Notes: a model not told the origin generated them from the sequence alone. DNA of 64,000 nt from Bacteroidota bacterium (GCA_022711405.1 JAKLFC010000002.1:181772-245771); one strand, 5' to 3'; positions 8,687 to 18,599 are shown, counted from the stretch's first letter. A program made the numbers and translations.

Positions 8687-9460
8687 TTATTTGGTGAGGG
8701 GAGACGTTCCCTTTTTTAGAGCATGCAATTTAGCATATTTTAGCATCACTGCATATGCCGTGATGCGGGCAATGATAAATCCGTGGAAGCCGTCCAGGAA
8801 TCCGAGCCGGAAAAGATAATCTCTGATGAAACGGGTACAGGGCTTCACGATCATCCAGGGAAGCGCCTGAGAAGCACCTTTTCGGTAAAGCTCTTCAGCC
8901 GCCAGCGTCGAGTACCGGTCCGACTGAAGGACATGTTCATGGATGGAATAATAGGTGTAGTGCAGCAGGTTGCCTTTCAGCATGGCGATGCTGGATCCTT
9001 CCGTCATGACCACTTCTTCATGGACAAGGTGAGCCGACCAGGTTCCTTTGCTCCTGTCGAAGAGCCTGAGCTTGATATCAGGGTACCAGCCCCCATGCCG
9101 GATCCATGTTCCGCAATAATTGGCTGTCCTGCGCATGCGGTACCCGTCGTGGGTGCCCTGTTCCTTCACCCGCATCAGGTCCTTTTTCAAACATTCGGTC
9201 AGCGCCTCATCCGCATCCAGAGAAAGAATATAAGGATAGCTCGCCTGAGAGATGCCGTAGTTCTTCTGGCTGGAATACCCGTCAAAAGCCCGCTGAAAGA
9301 ATCGTGCTCCGTACTCTTCGCATATTGACCGGGTCCGGTCGGTGGAAAAAGAATCAACCACGATGATCTCATCGGCGATACCCCACAGGGATTCAAGGCA
9401 ACGGGCAATGTTCCGTTCTTCATTGAGCGTGATAATGACCGCTGAAATTTGTATCGGCAT
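8687..9460 (-). CDS. Family 2 glycosyltransferase (WaaE/KdtX-like)
   Basis: A 257-residue GT-A enzyme with SAVIITLNEERNIARCLESL at the N terminus, the metal-binding DADEAL, and a C-terminal part with YRMRRTANYCGTWIRHGGW and VHEEVV that is characteristic of lipooligosaccharide core transferases of the WaaE group. Likely role: adding a sugar to the LPS core at the inner membrane face. ATG at 9460 is chosen; a TTG three codons earlier is possible. Cotranscription with the lipid kinase downstream is likely. The gap 9461-9592 holds no gene. Confidence 0.87.
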   Translation of the reverse strand: MPIQISAVIITLNEERNIARCLESLWGIADEIIVVDSFSTDRTRSICEEYGARFFQRAFDGYSSQKNYGISQASYPYILSLDADEALTECLKKDLMRVKEQGTHDGYRMRRTANYCGTWIRHGGWYPDIKLRLFDRSKGTWSAHLVHEEVVMTEGSSIAMLKGNLLHYTYYSIHEHVLQSDRYSTLAAEELYRKGASQALPWMIVKPCTRFIRDYLFRLGFLDGFHGFIIARITAYAVMLKYAKLHALKKGTSPLTK

Positions 9461-9592
9461 GAAAAGCAATATCAGCTAACGTGAATCTATAAATATAAAT
9501 GAAAATGTTTTTGTCTCTCTTTTAATCCTGACCTTCTCAAAGGCTCCATCTCTTAAATCCTGTTTTTACATCCCAAATCAAAAATCGGTTCA

Positions 9593-10390
9593 TCATATAT
9601 CCGATATCTGAAAGCCGTCCCAGTCCTTTCCAAATCCAAAACGCTCCCTGACATGGGTCAGTTCGCTGAACGAAAGTGTGGCAGTGATCAGTGCCTCTTT
9701 ATACGTCTCAGTGGCGATCACCGTATTTCCATGGGGGTCAGTGACAGAGGTATCGCCTGAAAAAGTCAGCCCCTTCCCATCCCTCCCCACGCGGTTGACT
9801 CCCACTGCATAGGCAATATTCTCGATGGCACGCGATGCCAGGAAAATATTCCAGGCGTTCCTGCGGGCATCCGGCCAGCTGGCAATGTCGATCAGCACGT
9901 CATACGCATACTGTCGTTCCTGTAACCGGTTTTTGCACCACACAGGGAACCGCAGGTCATAACAGATCAGCGGCTTGAATTTCCAGCCCTTGTATTCGAA
10001 CACAGGGGCCAGGTTTCCCCTGGAGAATTGAAGATGCTCACCGCCAAAGGTGAAAAGATGCCGCTTGTCATAGAAGTCGAATTGTCCGTCAGGCTTCATC
10101 CAGATCATGCGATTGAAATACCGGCCATTTTCATTGATAATGATGCTTCCGGTGATCACCGCCTGGTACCGGGCGCTGTGTTCCCTCAGCCACTTCATGG
10201 TGGGACCGTCCATTGCTTCAGCGTATTCTTCGGGTTCGATCACGAATGCCGTAGTGAACATTTCAGGCAGTACAATGATGTCGGTGTTTTGGGGGATCTG
10301 CCGGAATTTTTTGGAAAACCTGAGCAGGTTGGTTTGTTTGTCTCCCCATGCCAGGTCAGCCTGGAAAAGGGTCAGTGTTATATCTTGCAT
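9593..10390 (-). CDS. Nitrilase-family omega-amidase (YafV-like)
   Basis: A 265-residue carbon-nitrogen hydrolase with the full Glu-Lys-Cys triad: Glu in VLPEMF, Lys in YDKRHLF, Cys in LICYDLRFP. YafV/Nit2-type enzymes hydrolyse alpha-ketoglutaramate or 2-oxo-4-methylthiobutyrate-related amides to keto acid and ammonia. The start codon lies inside the 3' end of the upstream aminotransferase gene (13-base overlap), so the pair probably forms a transaminase plus omega-amidase route in glutamine-dependent methionine salvage. Confidence 0.88.
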   Translation of the reverse strand: MQDITLTLFQADLAWGDKQTNLLRFSKKFRQIPQNTDIIVLPEMFTTAFVIEPEEYAEAMDGPTMKWLREHSARYQAVITGSIIINENGRYFNRMIWMKPDGQFDFYDKRHLFTFGGEHLQFSRGNLAPVFEYKGWKFKPLICYDLRFPVWCKNRLQERQYAYDVLIDIASWPDARRNAWNIFLASRAIENIAYAVGVNRVGRDGKGLTFSGDTSVTDPHGNTVIATETYKEALITATLSFSELTHVRERFGFGKDWDGFQISDI

Positions 10391-11535
10391 AGGATCTTGG
10401 CTGCTTTTTCCAGGGTTTCATCGGCTTTGGCAAAGCAAAAACGAAGTACCTTGTTGTCTTTCTGATCATGGTAAAAGGAAGATACAGGGATGGAAGCCAG
10501 GCCGTGTTCGTTGATCAGACGCTCGGCATAAAGCTTATCCTTTTCATCGGTGATGTTCCGGTAGCTGAGCAGCTGGAAGTAGGTTCCAAAGGAGGGAATG
10601 ACTTCAAAGCGGCTATCACGTACCAGTTCCACAAAATAATTCCGTTTGGCCTGAAAAAACTCAGACAGGTACTTATAATTGTTCTCGTCCTTTAAAAATT
10701 CAGCAAACGCGTATTGCACTGGTGCATTGCAGGTAAATACGATGAACTGGTGCACCTTCCTGAACTCAGCCATCAGATTTTCCGGGGCCAGTACAAAACC
10801 GATCTTCCACCCTGTGGTTTGAAAGATCTTACCGAATGAACCCACGACCAGGGTGCGGGCTGCCAGTTCAGGGTAGAGGCAGATGCTTTCATGCCGGATC
10901 CCGTCAAAAATGATGTGCTCGTACACTTCATCGCTGAGAATCAGGATGTCCCGGTTCCGGATCAGCTTTTCCAGTTTTTGGAGGTCTTCCGGCTTAATGA
11001 CGGCACCTGTCGGATTATGGGGAGAGTTCAGAATGATCATCTTCGTGCGGGAGCTGATCAGTTGCGGCAGTTTTTCCCAGTCGATGTGGTAGTCGGGATA
11101 GATCAGTTCCGAGTATTTTATCATCCCGCCGTTTATTCTGACAGATGGTGCATAGGAATCATAGGCAGGTTCAAAGACGATGACCTCATCCTCGTCCCTG
11201 ACGAATGCAGATATGGCCGTATAAAGGGCCTGGGTGGCCCCGGCCGTGATCGTGATCTCTTTTTCGGGATGGTAGGCGGCATGATATATTTTCCTGACCT
11301 TATGGGCAATCATTTCTCTCAGCTCCGGAACACCTTCCATGGGTGCATACTGATTAAAGCCAAGCTTCATGTATTTGGTGACCAGATCGATCAGGGATCC
11401 CTGGATGGGAAAATCGGGAAATCCCTGCGACAGGTTGATCGCTTCCCTCTCTTTGGCCATCCGGGTCATCACTGCGAAAATGGAGGTTCCGGTCTGCGGA
11501 AGCTTGGAATTTAGGTTACCCTGATACTTCTTCAT
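10378..11535 (-). CDS. Methionine/glutamine aminotransferase, PLP class I (YbdL-like)
   Basis: A 385-residue fold-type I aminotransferase. Features seen are the N-terminal INLSQGFPDF, the PLP Lys in VVGSFGKIFQTTGWKIGF, and the SPHNPTGAV motif. The nearest family is YbdL/KAT, which transaminates methionine, glutamine or aromatic amino acids with keto acids. Its overlap with the omega-amidase supports glutamine transaminase activity: the amidase pulls the reaction by removing the keto-amide. The frame is open 13 codons upstream to 11574; ATG at 11535 begins the conserved KKYQGNLNSKLP. Confidence 0.9.
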   Translation of the reverse strand: MKKYQGNLNSKLPQTGTSIFAVMTRMAKEREAINLSQGFPDFPIQGSLIDLVTKYMKLGFNQYAPMEGVPELREMIAHKVRKIYHAAYHPEKEITITAGATQALYTAISAFVRDEDEVIVFEPAYDSYAPSVRINGGMIKYSELIYPDYHIDWEKLPQLISSRTKMIILNSPHNPTGAVIKPEDLQKLEKLIRNRDILILSDEVYEHIIFDGIRHESICLYPELAARTLVVGSFGKIFQTTGWKIGFVLAPENLMAEFRKVHQFIVFTCNAPVQYAFAEFLKDENNYKYLSEFFQAKRNYFVELVRDSRFEVIPSFGTYFQLLSYRNITDEKDKLYAERLINEHGLASIPVSSFYHDQKDNKVLRFCFAKADETLEKAAKILCKI

Positions 11536-11595
11536 GATGAGAGAATTGAAGTAAGGCAAATTTAGCGAAATCATTCAACAGAGAAGATAAAAATC

Positions 11596-11603
11596 TATCT
11601 TTG
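11596..11603 (+). promoter_or_regulatory. -7 box TATCTTTG upstream of pgk
   Basis: An exact TAnnTTTG match 33 bases ahead of the pgk ATG, in an A/T-rich gap between divergent genes. No clear -33 box at standard spacing. Confidence 0.5.
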
Positions 11604-11636
11604 TACCCCTTTTTAAAGAACAAAATCTCTTGATCC

Positions 11637-12827
11637 ATGAAAACCGTAGATTCTTATCACTTCAAAGATAAAAAAGCCCTGGTCAGGGTTGATTATAACG
11701 TACCGCTCGATGAACAGTTCCGGATCACCGACACCACCCGCATCGATGCGTCGCTGCCCACGCTGCGGAAAATACTCAGCGACGGTGGATCCGTCATATT
11801 GATGTCGCACCTGGGGCGCCCCAAAGAAGGGCCGGAAGAGAAATTTTCGCTGAAGCATCTTCTCGGGTATCTTTCGCAGGTACTTCACACCCCTGTTCAG
11901 TTTGCAGATGACTGCATCGGGGATCAGGCGGCAGAAAAAGCGGCCGGTCTGCGGCCGGGAGATGTGCTTTTGCTTGAGAACCTGCGTTTTCATAAAGAAG
12001 AGACCAAAGGAAATGAAGAGTTTGCCGGTAAGCTGGCCAGGCTGGGTGATGTGTATGTGAACGATGCCTTCGGTTCAGCCCACCGTGCCCATGCTTCCAC
12101 AGCCATCATCGCCGGCTTCTTCCCCGACAGAAAAATGTTCGGTTACCTGATGGCCAACGAAGTGACCAGTATCAACAACGTGCTGGTATCGGCAAAGCAT
12201 CCGTTCACAGCTGTCCTGGGAGGCGCAAAGGTGTCAGGTAAGATCGAGATCATCAACCATCTGATGGATAAGGTGGATAACCTGATCATTGGAGGCGGGA
12301 TGATGTTCACTTTCATCAGGGCCATGGGAGGCCGGATCGGGAATTCACTGGTGGAAGAGGACCTGCTGGACGTGGCCAAAAGTGCATTGTACAGGGCTAA
12401 GGAACTGGGGGTCAACCTGATGATCCCCGTGGATACCGTTGCGGCCAGCGAATTCAACAACGAGGCAGAGCGCAGGACCGTTCAGGCTGATCAGGTACCT
12501 GATGGCTGGATGGGAATGGATATCGGGCCGGAAACCATGAAGAACTTCGCCGAGATCATTCACCAATCATCCACCATTCTCTGGAACGGCCCGATGGGTG
12601 TTTTTGAGATGCCAAACTTCGAGAATGGAACCCGCTTTATTGCAGAATCCATTGCTGACGTCACCCAAAAAGGAGCCTACAGCCTGATCGGCGGCGGTGA
12701 CTCGGTTGCCGCCATCAACAAATACCACCTGGCCGACAGGGTAAGCTATGTCTCCACGGGTGGGGGAGCTATGCTGGAATATATGGAAGGAAAAGTGTTG
12801 CCAGGAGTGGCAGCTATTGGGGTATAA
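11637..12827 (+). CDS. pgk: Phosphoglycerate kinase
   Basis: A full-length 396-residue glycolytic enzyme converting 1,3-bisphosphoglycerate plus ADP to 3-phosphoglycerate plus ATP. Conserved blocks are [55 protein letters not shown] and the nucleotide loop [10 protein letters not shown] near the C terminus. Single gene with its own promoter. The convergent cvpA frame runs antisense across its last 260 bases. Confidence 0.97.
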   Translation: MKTVDSYHFKDKKALVRVDYNVPLDEQFRITDTTRIDASLPTLRKILSDGGSVILMSHLGRPKEGPEEKFSLKHLLGYLSQVLHTPVQFADDCIGDQAAEKAAGLRPGDVLLLENLRFHKEETKGNEEFAGKLARLGDVYVNDAFGSAHRAHASTAIIAGFFPDRKMFGYLMANEVTSINNVLVSAKHPFTAVLGGAKVSGKIEIINHLMDKVDNLIIGGGMMFTFIRAMGGRIGNSLVEEDLLDVAKSALYRAKELGVNLMIPVDTVAASEFNNEAERRTVQADQVPDGWMGMDIGPETMKNFAEIIHQSSTILWNGPMGVFEMPNFENGTRFIAESIADVTQKGAYSLIGGGDSVAAINKYHLADRVSYVSTGGGAMLEYMEGKVLPGVAAIGV

Positions 12828-13322
12828 ATTCCATTTACCCGTATCCAGTTTAAACAACGTAAGCATTCGCGGAACAAGCGAAGCAACTGGTCTGTAAAGG
12901 AATGAGTTCTCTTTGGTGGTAGCAGTGATCAGTTTTTCATGCGGATCGAAGATCGAGATGATGTACAGCAGAACGCTGAGAAGCAGAGCCGCCTTGAAGA
13001 TGCCGAACAGGCCCCCCAGCAGTTTGTTGATCCAGCCCAGTGCGATCAGGTCGACCAGTTTCTCCAGCATTTTACCCAAAAGATGAACGATCACCAGGAT
13101 CAGGATGAAGATAACCGTAAAAGTGATAGCAGGCAGGAACCTGGCGTCGGTGTGGATGATCTGACCAACAAATCCAGCCGCCAGTTCATTGAACCGGATA
13201 CCCGCCCAAATCCCCAGGATGAGAGCAACCAGTGTGGCAAGGCTGATGATCAGGCCTTTTGAAAAACCACGGTAAGCCATGAAAAGCAGAGGAATGAGGA
13301 GGATGAAATCCAGCGCATTCAT
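12567..13322 (-). CDS. CvpA-family membrane protein, unusually extended frame
   Basis: The first about 165 residues are a CvpA-type protein: [20 protein letters not shown], then further transmembrane segments including [19 protein letters not shown], and an end [10 protein letters not shown]. CvpA is an inner-membrane protein linked to colicin V export and envelope homeostasis. Family members normally end about here, but this frame has no stop and runs 84 more residues antisense through the pgk 3' end. That tail (Cys/His/Pro-rich, not membrane-like) is probably not conserved; a lost stop or a frameshift is likely. The ATG overlaps the upstream ABC gene stop by 4 bases. Confidence 0.7.
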   Translation of the reverse strand: MNALDFILLIPLLFMAYRGFSKGLIISLATLVALILGIWAGIRFNELAAGFVGQIIHTDARFLPAITFTVIFILILVIVHLLGKMLEKLVDLIALGWINKLLGGLFGIFKAALLLSVLLYIISIFDPHEKLITATTKENSFLYRPVASLVPRMLTLFKLDTGKWNLYPNSCHSWQHFSFHIFQHSSPTRGDIAYPVGQVVFVDGGNRVTAADQAVGSFLGDVSNGFCNKAGSILEVWHLKNTHRAVPENGG

Positions 13323-14074
13323 GCGGACTTATGTTTAAGTTTTTTTGTAAGCTCGGTGGCAAAAACAAAATCGTTCAGCTCCTTGTTGCTGGATTGGAGG
13401 ATATCGTTGCGGCTGCCTTCCCACCACAGTTGTCCCTGATAGATAAAGGCCACCTGGTCACCGATCTCCATGACCGAATTCATATCATGGGTATTCACGA
13501 TGGTGGTGATCTGGTATTCCTCCGTGATCTCATTGATGAGTTTATCAATCACGTTGGCCGTACTCGGATCAAGACCGGAATTGGGCTCGTCGCAGAAGAG
13601 GTACTTTGGGTTGAGTGAAATGGCCCGGGCAATAGCAACGCGCTTGGTCATACCACCACTGAGCTGTGATGGATAGAGCTTGTTGGCATTTTCAAGCCTG
13701 ACCCTTTTCAGGCAGAAATTCACCCGCTCCAGCTTTTCCTCGCGATCCATGGCAGTATTCATGGTCAGGGGAAACATTACGTTTTCCTCCACAGTGAGCG
13801 AACTGAACAATGCACCCCCCTGGAACAGTGTGCCAAACTCCTTCCGGAGATTTTTCCGGCTGGCAGGGTCCATTTCCATGAGGCTCTTGCCCTCAAACAG
13901 GATATCACCCTCATCAATGATGTAAAGCCCGATGATGCATTTTAACAACACCGTTTTTCCCGAACCGCTCTGCCCGATGATCAGATTGTTCTTTCCCCTG
14001 ATAAAACGTGTGGTAATATCCTGAAGGACCTGCTTCCCGTCAAACTGCTTGGATATGTGATTGACCTCAATCAT
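13319..14074 (-). CDS. ABC transporter ATPase, MlaF-like lipid transport
   Basis: A 251-residue ATPase with Walker A GQSGSGKTVLLK, signature QLSGGMTKRVAIARAI, Walker B YLFCDEPNSGLDP and switch His in VNTHDM. The SGGM signature and the neighbour show an Mla/TTG2-type system, which moves phospholipids between the outer and inner membranes in retrograde or anterograde sense. It overlaps the permease gene (8 bases) upstream and cvpA (4 bases) downstream, giving an operon permease-ATPase-cvpA. The MCE substrate-binding subunit (MlaD) is not in this operon. Confidence 0.92.
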   Translation of the reverse strand: MIEVNHISKQFDGKQVLQDITTRFIRGKNNLIIGQSGSGKTVLLKCIIGLYIIDEGDILFEGKSLMEMDPASRKNLRKEFGTLFQGGALFSSLTVEENVMFPLTMNTAMDREEKLERVNFCLKRVRLENANKLYPSQLSGGMTKRVAIARAISLNPKYLFCDEPNSGLDPSTANVIDKLINEITEEYQITTIVNTHDMNSVMEIGDQVAFIYQGQLWWEGSRNDILQSSNKELNDFVFATELTKKLKHKSA

Positions 14075-14810
14075 TTAACAGTAACTGGGTCAGGATCAGG
14101 TTGAACAGGATGATGAAAATGCTGCTCTGCACCACCGCCTTGGTGCTGGCCTTACCCACATCCTCAGCTCCTCCGCGTGTAATATATCCATAAAACCCTG
14201 AAATGGAGGTAATAAGAAAGGCAAACACGACTGTTTTGATCAGGGCATAGAAGACATCATAGGACTGGTACCAGGAACGAAGACCCAGGATATAATCCGT
14301 GGAAGTCACCAGGCTGGTGGCGGTGCCTACGATCCACCCGCCCATCAGGGCCAGCACTATGCTGATGATGATCAGGACCGGATTGATGAAAACTGCTGCA
14401 GCGATCTTGGGAAGGATCAGGTAGTTGGCCGGATTCACACCCATGATCTCCATGGCGTCTATTTGTTCGGTAACCCTCATGGTACCAATCTCAGAAGCGA
14501 TCTTGGAGCCAACTTTCCCTGCCAGGATCAGGCTGATCATGGTTGGCGAAAATTCGAGGATAATGGTCTGGCGCGTGGCAAAACCAATGGTATATTTAGG
14601 AATGAGCGGCGTATCAATATTAAATGCCATCTGGATGGTGGCCACGGCGCCCATGAAAATAGAGATGATCGATACGATCCAGAGCGATTCCAATCCGATG
14701 CTCTCTACCTCTTTGACCGCCTGCTGGTGAAAAATCCGGAACTTGTCGGGCCTGGTAAACACCTGGCGCAGGAAAAGCAGATACTCACCAAGCTGAGAAA
14801 AAACTTTCAC
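14067..14810 (-). CDS. MlaE-like ABC permease
   Basis: A 247-residue MlaE-family permease with about five or six transmembrane helices. The family block AGKVGSKIASEIGTMRVTEQIDAMEIMGVNPANYLILPK is seen in full, with TRGGAEDVGKASTKAVVQSS near the end. It is the membrane half of the lipid ABC importer and starts the operon. The upstream gap (14811-14949) carries repeat family I and no further gene on this strand. Confidence 0.93.
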   Translation of the reverse strand: MKVFSQLGEYLLFLRQVFTRPDKFRIFHQQAVKEVESIGLESLWIVSIISIFMGAVATIQMAFNIDTPLIPKYTIGFATRQTIILEFSPTMISLILAGKVGSKIASEIGTMRVTEQIDAMEIMGVNPANYLILPKIAAAVFINPVLIIISIVLALMGGWIVGTATSLVTSTDYILGLRSWYQSYDVFYALIKTVVFAFLITSISGFYGYITRGGAEDVGKASTKAVVQSSIFIILFNLILTQLLLND

Positions 14811-14898
14811 CTTTAAAATATTTCTGCTAATTTAGCGATTATTTCAGAAATGACTGACCGCGACCAGTAATTTTCACAGAAGACTGGCTGCATCGAAA

Positions 14899-14946
14899 GT
14901 CCTTTGTGTACCTTAGTGAAAACCTTGGTGTTCCTTTGTGGTTAAA
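14899..14946. repeat. Repeat family I (ctttgtg/cttagtg words)
   Basis: Four degenerate units of about 12 bases (ctttgtgtac, cttagtgaaaac, cttggtgttc, ctttgtggtt) run in tandem just before the small lipoprotein gene. The last unit lies within a few bases of its start codon. Only one copy of this family was seen in the window. Confidence 0.55.
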
Positions 14947-14949
14947 GTA

Positions 14950-15162
14950 ATGAAAATACGGATTCCCCTGGTTATCCTGACCATCCTGGCTGTATCCATC
15001 CTTTCTGCCGGTTGTTCCTCAGGTAAAAAATATTACAACAGCAAAAGCAAAGAATACAAAAAGCTGAAAAAAAAATATGAGAAATACGATTGCCGTTGCT
15101 GTCTGGATCCACATACGTTCCCATATGATCTTTCCCCCTCCTGCTTATATACGGATCGCTAA
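14950..15162 (+). CDS. Small Lys/Tyr-rich lipoprotein
   Basis: A 70-residue predicted lipoprotein. A type II signal peptide ends in a lipobox LSAGC, after which comes a highly basic stretch (KKYYNSKSKEYKKLKKKYEKY) and a Cys-rich CRCC end. The mature part is only about 48 residues. ATG at 14950 is preferred over a GTG-type start four codons upstream because the signal peptide then begins with MKIRIP. I do not recognise a family; the charge suggests contact with acidic surface polymers, but that is inference. It lies 75 bases before manC. Confidence 0.65.
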   Translation: MKIRIPLVILTILAVSILSAGCSSGKKYYNSKSKEYKKLKKKYEKYDCRCCLDPHTFPYDLSPSCLYTDR

Positions 15163-15237
15163 TTCCTTATCGGATTGGTTTGTTTGTTAATTTTGTGACC
15201 GGTGTCATTTACCGATGCCTCTTAACCTTTTACCGGC

Positions 15238-16329
15238 ATGAACGAAAATTACTTCTGCGTCATTATGGCCGGCGGAGTCGGATCCCGCTTCTGGCCCGTC
15301 AGCAAAACATCCCACCCAAAACAGTTCATCGACATCCTCGGTACAGGGAAAACGCTTCTGCAGCATACATTTGAGCGCTTTGAAAAGATATGCCCCAGGA
15401 CGAATATCTTCATCGTTACCAGCGACATATATAAAGAGCTGGTATTGAATCAGATACCAGGCCTCCAGGAAAATCAGGTGCTGAGTGAGCCTACCCGGCG
15501 CAACACAGCCCCATGCATCGCCTATGCCAATTACCGGATCCGGCAGATCAATCCGAATGCGACCATGGTGGTAGCACCCTCCGATCATATCATCCTGAAA
15601 GAGGATGTCTTCCTGGAGGTGATCGGCTCTGCCCTGGCTGCCGCCGAAAAAAATCCCTGGCTGATCACCCTGGGGATTAAACCAAACCGCCCGGATACGG
15701 GCTATGGCTATATTCAGTTCGTCGAATCCATACCCTATCCGGCCGACCTGAGAATGAAAAAAGTAAAGACCTTCACCGAAAAACCTGAACTTGAAATGGC
15801 GAAGTTCTTCCTCCAGAGTGGCGAATTCCTTTGGAACTCAGGCATATTTATCTGGTCGATGGACAGTATCCTGGATGCGTTTCACCGGTACCTGGAAGAA
15901 GTGGATTCCATCTTCCAGCAGGGTGAAGACAGATACGGCACAAAGGCTGAACAGGATTTTATCCGGAAAGCGTATGCCGTCTGCAAGAACATCAGCATCG
16001 ATTACGGCATCATGGAAAAAGCCGACAATGTGTTTGTCCTTGCTTCGGATTTCGGCTGGTCGGACCTTGGAACCTGGGGATCCCTGTACGAACATCGCCC
16101 AAAGGACGAACAGGGTAATTCGGTGATCGGCAGCCAGGTGATGACCTACGACACACAGCACTGTGTGATCCACCTGCCCGATGACAAACTGGCCGTGATC
16201 CAGGGCCTCGATGATTATATCGTGGTGGAATCAGAGGGGATCCTTCTCATCTGCCGGAAAGCGGATGAACAGAAGATCCGGCAGTTTGTGAACGATGTCC
16301 GTGACATGAAAGGAGAAAAATATATTTAA
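15238..16329 (+). CDS. manC: Mannose-1-phosphate guanylyltransferase
   Basis: A 363-residue sugar nucleotidyltransferase making GDP-mannose from mannose-1-phosphate and GTP. Seen are the N-terminal nucleotide motif MAGGVGSRFWPVSKTSHPKQF, VVAPSDHII, FTEKPE, and FLWNSGIF. The C-terminal phosphomannose isomerase cupin of bifunctional AlgA/ManC is absent, so this is the short monofunctional form. It supplies mannose or fucose for surface glycans. The S46 peptidase gene begins 19 bases after the stop, so cotranscription is possible. Confidence 0.92.
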   Translation: MNENYFCVIMAGGVGSRFWPVSKTSHPKQFIDILGTGKTLLQHTFERFEKICPRTNIFIVTSDIYKELVLNQIPGLQENQVLSEPTRRNTAPCIAYANYRIRQINPNATMVVAPSDHIILKEDVFLEVIGSALAAAEKNPWLITLGIKPNRPDTGYGYIQFVESIPYPADLRMKKVKTFTEKPELEMAKFFLQSGEFLWNSGIFIWSMDSILDAFHRYLEEVDSIFQQGEDRYGTKAEQDFIRKAYAVCKNISIDYGIMEKADNVFVLASDFGWSDLGTWGSLYEHRPKDEQGNSVIGSQVMTYDTQHCVIHLPDDKLAVIQGLDDYIVVESEGILLICRKADEQKIRQFVNDVRDMKGEKYI

Positions 16330-16348
16330 CAACCAAATCAATTATTGT

Positions 16349-18574
16349 ATGAAACGTTTTGCATTAAGTCTGTTCCTGGTGGCCATCTTCCGTATCCCTT
16401 CCCTGTTTGCCGATGAGGGCATGTGGCTTCCCCTGCTGATCGAACGCCTGAATTATGTGGACATGCAGGAGATGGGCCTGAACCTGACAGCCGAAGAGAT
16501 CTACAGTGTCAACCACTCCAGCCTTAAAGACGCCATCATCATCTTCGGCCGGGGGTGCACCGGTGAGATCATTTCCGAACAGGGACTGGTACTCACCAAT
16601 CATCACTGCGGTTATGGGTCCATCCAGTCACACAGCACGGTGGATCATGATTACCTTACCGATGGTTTCTGGGCAGGCTCCCTGGAGGAAGAGCTTCCCA
16701 ACGAAGGCCTCACCGCACAGTTCCTGATCCGCATCGAAGATGTCAGCCAGCAGGTACTGGCCAATCTTAACGATAAGATGACTGAGACAGAGCGTGAGGA
16801 AGCCGTACGTAAAATTTCCAAAGAAATCGAGGCGCAGGCTACGGCCGGAACAAACTACAATGCATCCGTGAGGAGTTTTTATTTTGGCAACGAATTCTAC
16901 CTGTTCGTTTACGAAACATTCACGGATGTGAGGCTTGTGGGCGCTCCTCCCTCCTCCATCGGGAAATTCGGGGCCGACACGGATAACTGGATGTGGCCCC
17001 GCCACACCGGCGACTTTTCCCTGTTCAGGGTATACACCGGCACCGACGGGAAACCGGCTCCTTATTCCAAAAACAATATACCTCTCAAACCCAGGTATTA
17101 CCTGCCCGTCTCCACCGATGGCGTCAAAAAGGGCGACTTCGCCATGATCCTGGGCTACCCGGGCAGCACCGACCGGTACATGACCTCCTGGGGCGTGGAG
17201 GAAGCCATGGACCAGAATAATCCCGCTGTGGTCAGGATCCGCCAGAAGAAGCTGGATATCATGCGCGTTGATATGGATGCAGATCCTGCCATACGGATCA
17301 AATATGCCAGCAAATATGCCGGCACCTCCAATTACTGGAAATATTACATTGGCCAGACGAAAGGTCTGAAACGCCTGAACGTGGCTGAAAAAAAGAGCGC
17401 CACGGAAACCGGATTCACACAGTGGGCAGCTTCCTCTCCCGAACTGCAGTCAAGGTTCGGAAATGTGCTGGGTGATATGGAAAAAGCCTATGAGGCCCTC
17501 AAACCCTACGACTATTTCAGGATCTATTGCAACGAGGCAATTTTCAGGGGATGTGAGATCGTCAGCTTCGCCCGCAATTTTTCGGACCTTTATAAAGAAC
17601 TGGGTAACAAGGAGCCCGATCAGAAAAAAGTGGACCAGATGACGGGATCCCTTAAAAAACAGAGCGCCCGCTTCTTCAAAGACTACCAGGCTTCCACCGA
17701 CCAAAAGCTTTTTGCCGCCATGCTTGACCTGTTCTATTCCGATATTCCGGCATCCTTCCATCCTCCGGTGATCGATGAGTTCTATACGAAGTACAAGGGC
17801 GATTTCTGCACCTGTGCCGCCAAAACGTTCGAAAAGACCATTTTTGCTGATCAGGCCAGGACAGAAGCTTTCCTGAACAAACCCACTGCCCGGAGCCTCG
17901 AAAAAGATCCGGTCTTCACGTTCATGCAACCGTTTTTTGATTTTTACAGATTAAAGATGGCGGAGGTGGATGACCAGAATACGACGCTGACCAGGGCGCG
18001 CAGGCTTTACATGGAGGGATTGCGGCTGATGCAGAAGGACAGGGTCTTCTACCCGGATGCCAACTTCACCATGCGACTTACATACGGCCAGGTACTGGAT
18101 TATTATCCGGCCGATGCCGTGCATTATGACTTCCGCACCAGCCTCGACGGCGTCATGGAAAAGGAAGATCCTTCCAACTGGGAATTTGTGGTGCCCGACA
18201 AGCTGAAAGAGCTGTACGCAAAACGTGACTTCGGTCCTTACGGGGAAAAAGGGGAGATGTACACCTGTTTCATATCCAATAATGACATCACAGGCGGCAA
18301 TTCCGGTTCGCCGGTCATCAACGGCAACGGAGAGCTGATCGGTCTGGCTTTCGACGGGAACTGGGAGGCCATGAGCGGGGATATCGCCTTTGAGCCCGAA
18401 CTCCAGCGCACCATCAGTGTCGACATCCGGTATGTACTGTTCATTATTGATAAATATGCCGGAGCGCACCGGATCATCGAAGAGATGACCATCCTCAAGC
18501 CAAAACGGCCACTGCCCCCTGTTAAGGTGGAGGTTCCCGTGAAGACACCGGAACTGCAGCCTGTGGAGCAATAG
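16349..18574 (+). CDS. S46 dipeptidyl-peptidase, DPP7-like
   Basis: A 741-residue exported peptidase (signal peptide 1-21) of the Bacteroidota S46 family, which removes dipeptides from periplasmic oligopeptides. The His of the triad lies in TNHHCGYGSIQ (85/86), the Ser in GGNSGSPV (652); the Asp region DNWMWPRHTGDF is also typical. Eighteen residues after the catalytic Ser stands Gly in AFDGNWE, as in DPP7, whereas DPP11 has Arg there to bind acidic P1 residues. A preference for hydrophobic P1 is therefore inferred. It fits an amino-acid-fermenting life style. Confidence 0.93.
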   Translation: MKRFALSLFLVAIFRIPSLFADEGMWLPLLIERLNYVDMQEMGLNLTAEEIYSVNHSSLKDAIIIFGRGCTGEIISEQGLVLTNHHCGYGSIQSHSTVDHDYLTDGFWAGSLEEELPNEGLTAQFLIRIEDVSQQVLANLNDKMTETEREEAVRKISKEIEAQATAGTNYNASVRSFYFGNEFYLFVYETFTDVRLVGAPPSSIGKFGADTDNWMWPRHTGDFSLFRVYTGTDGKPAPYSKNNIPLKPRYYLPVSTDGVKKGDFAMILGYPGSTDRYMTSWGVEEAMDQNNPAVVRIRQKKLDIMRVDMDADPAIRIKYASKYAGTSNYWKYYIGQTKGLKRLNVAEKKSATETGFTQWAASSPELQSRFGNVLGDMEKAYEALKPYDYFRIYCNEAIFRGCEIVSFARNFSDLYKELGNKEPDQKKVDQMTGSLKKQSARFFKDYQASTDQKLFAAMLDLFYSDIPASFHPPVIDEFYTKYKGDFCTCAAKTFEKTIFADQARTEAFLNKPTARSLEKDPVFTFMQPFFDFYRLKMAEVDDQNTTLTRARRLYMEGLRLMQKDRVFYPDANFTMRLTYGQVLDYYPADAVHYDFRTSLDGVMEKEDPSNWEFVVPDKLKELYAKRDFGPYGEKGEMYTCFISNNDITGGNSGSPVINGNGELIGLAFDGNWEAMSGDIAFEPELQRTISVDIRYVLFIIDKYAGAHRIIEEMTILKPKRPLPPVKVEVPVKTPELQPVEQ

Positions 18575-18599
18575 CAGGATAACGGGTAAGAAGCGGGAG

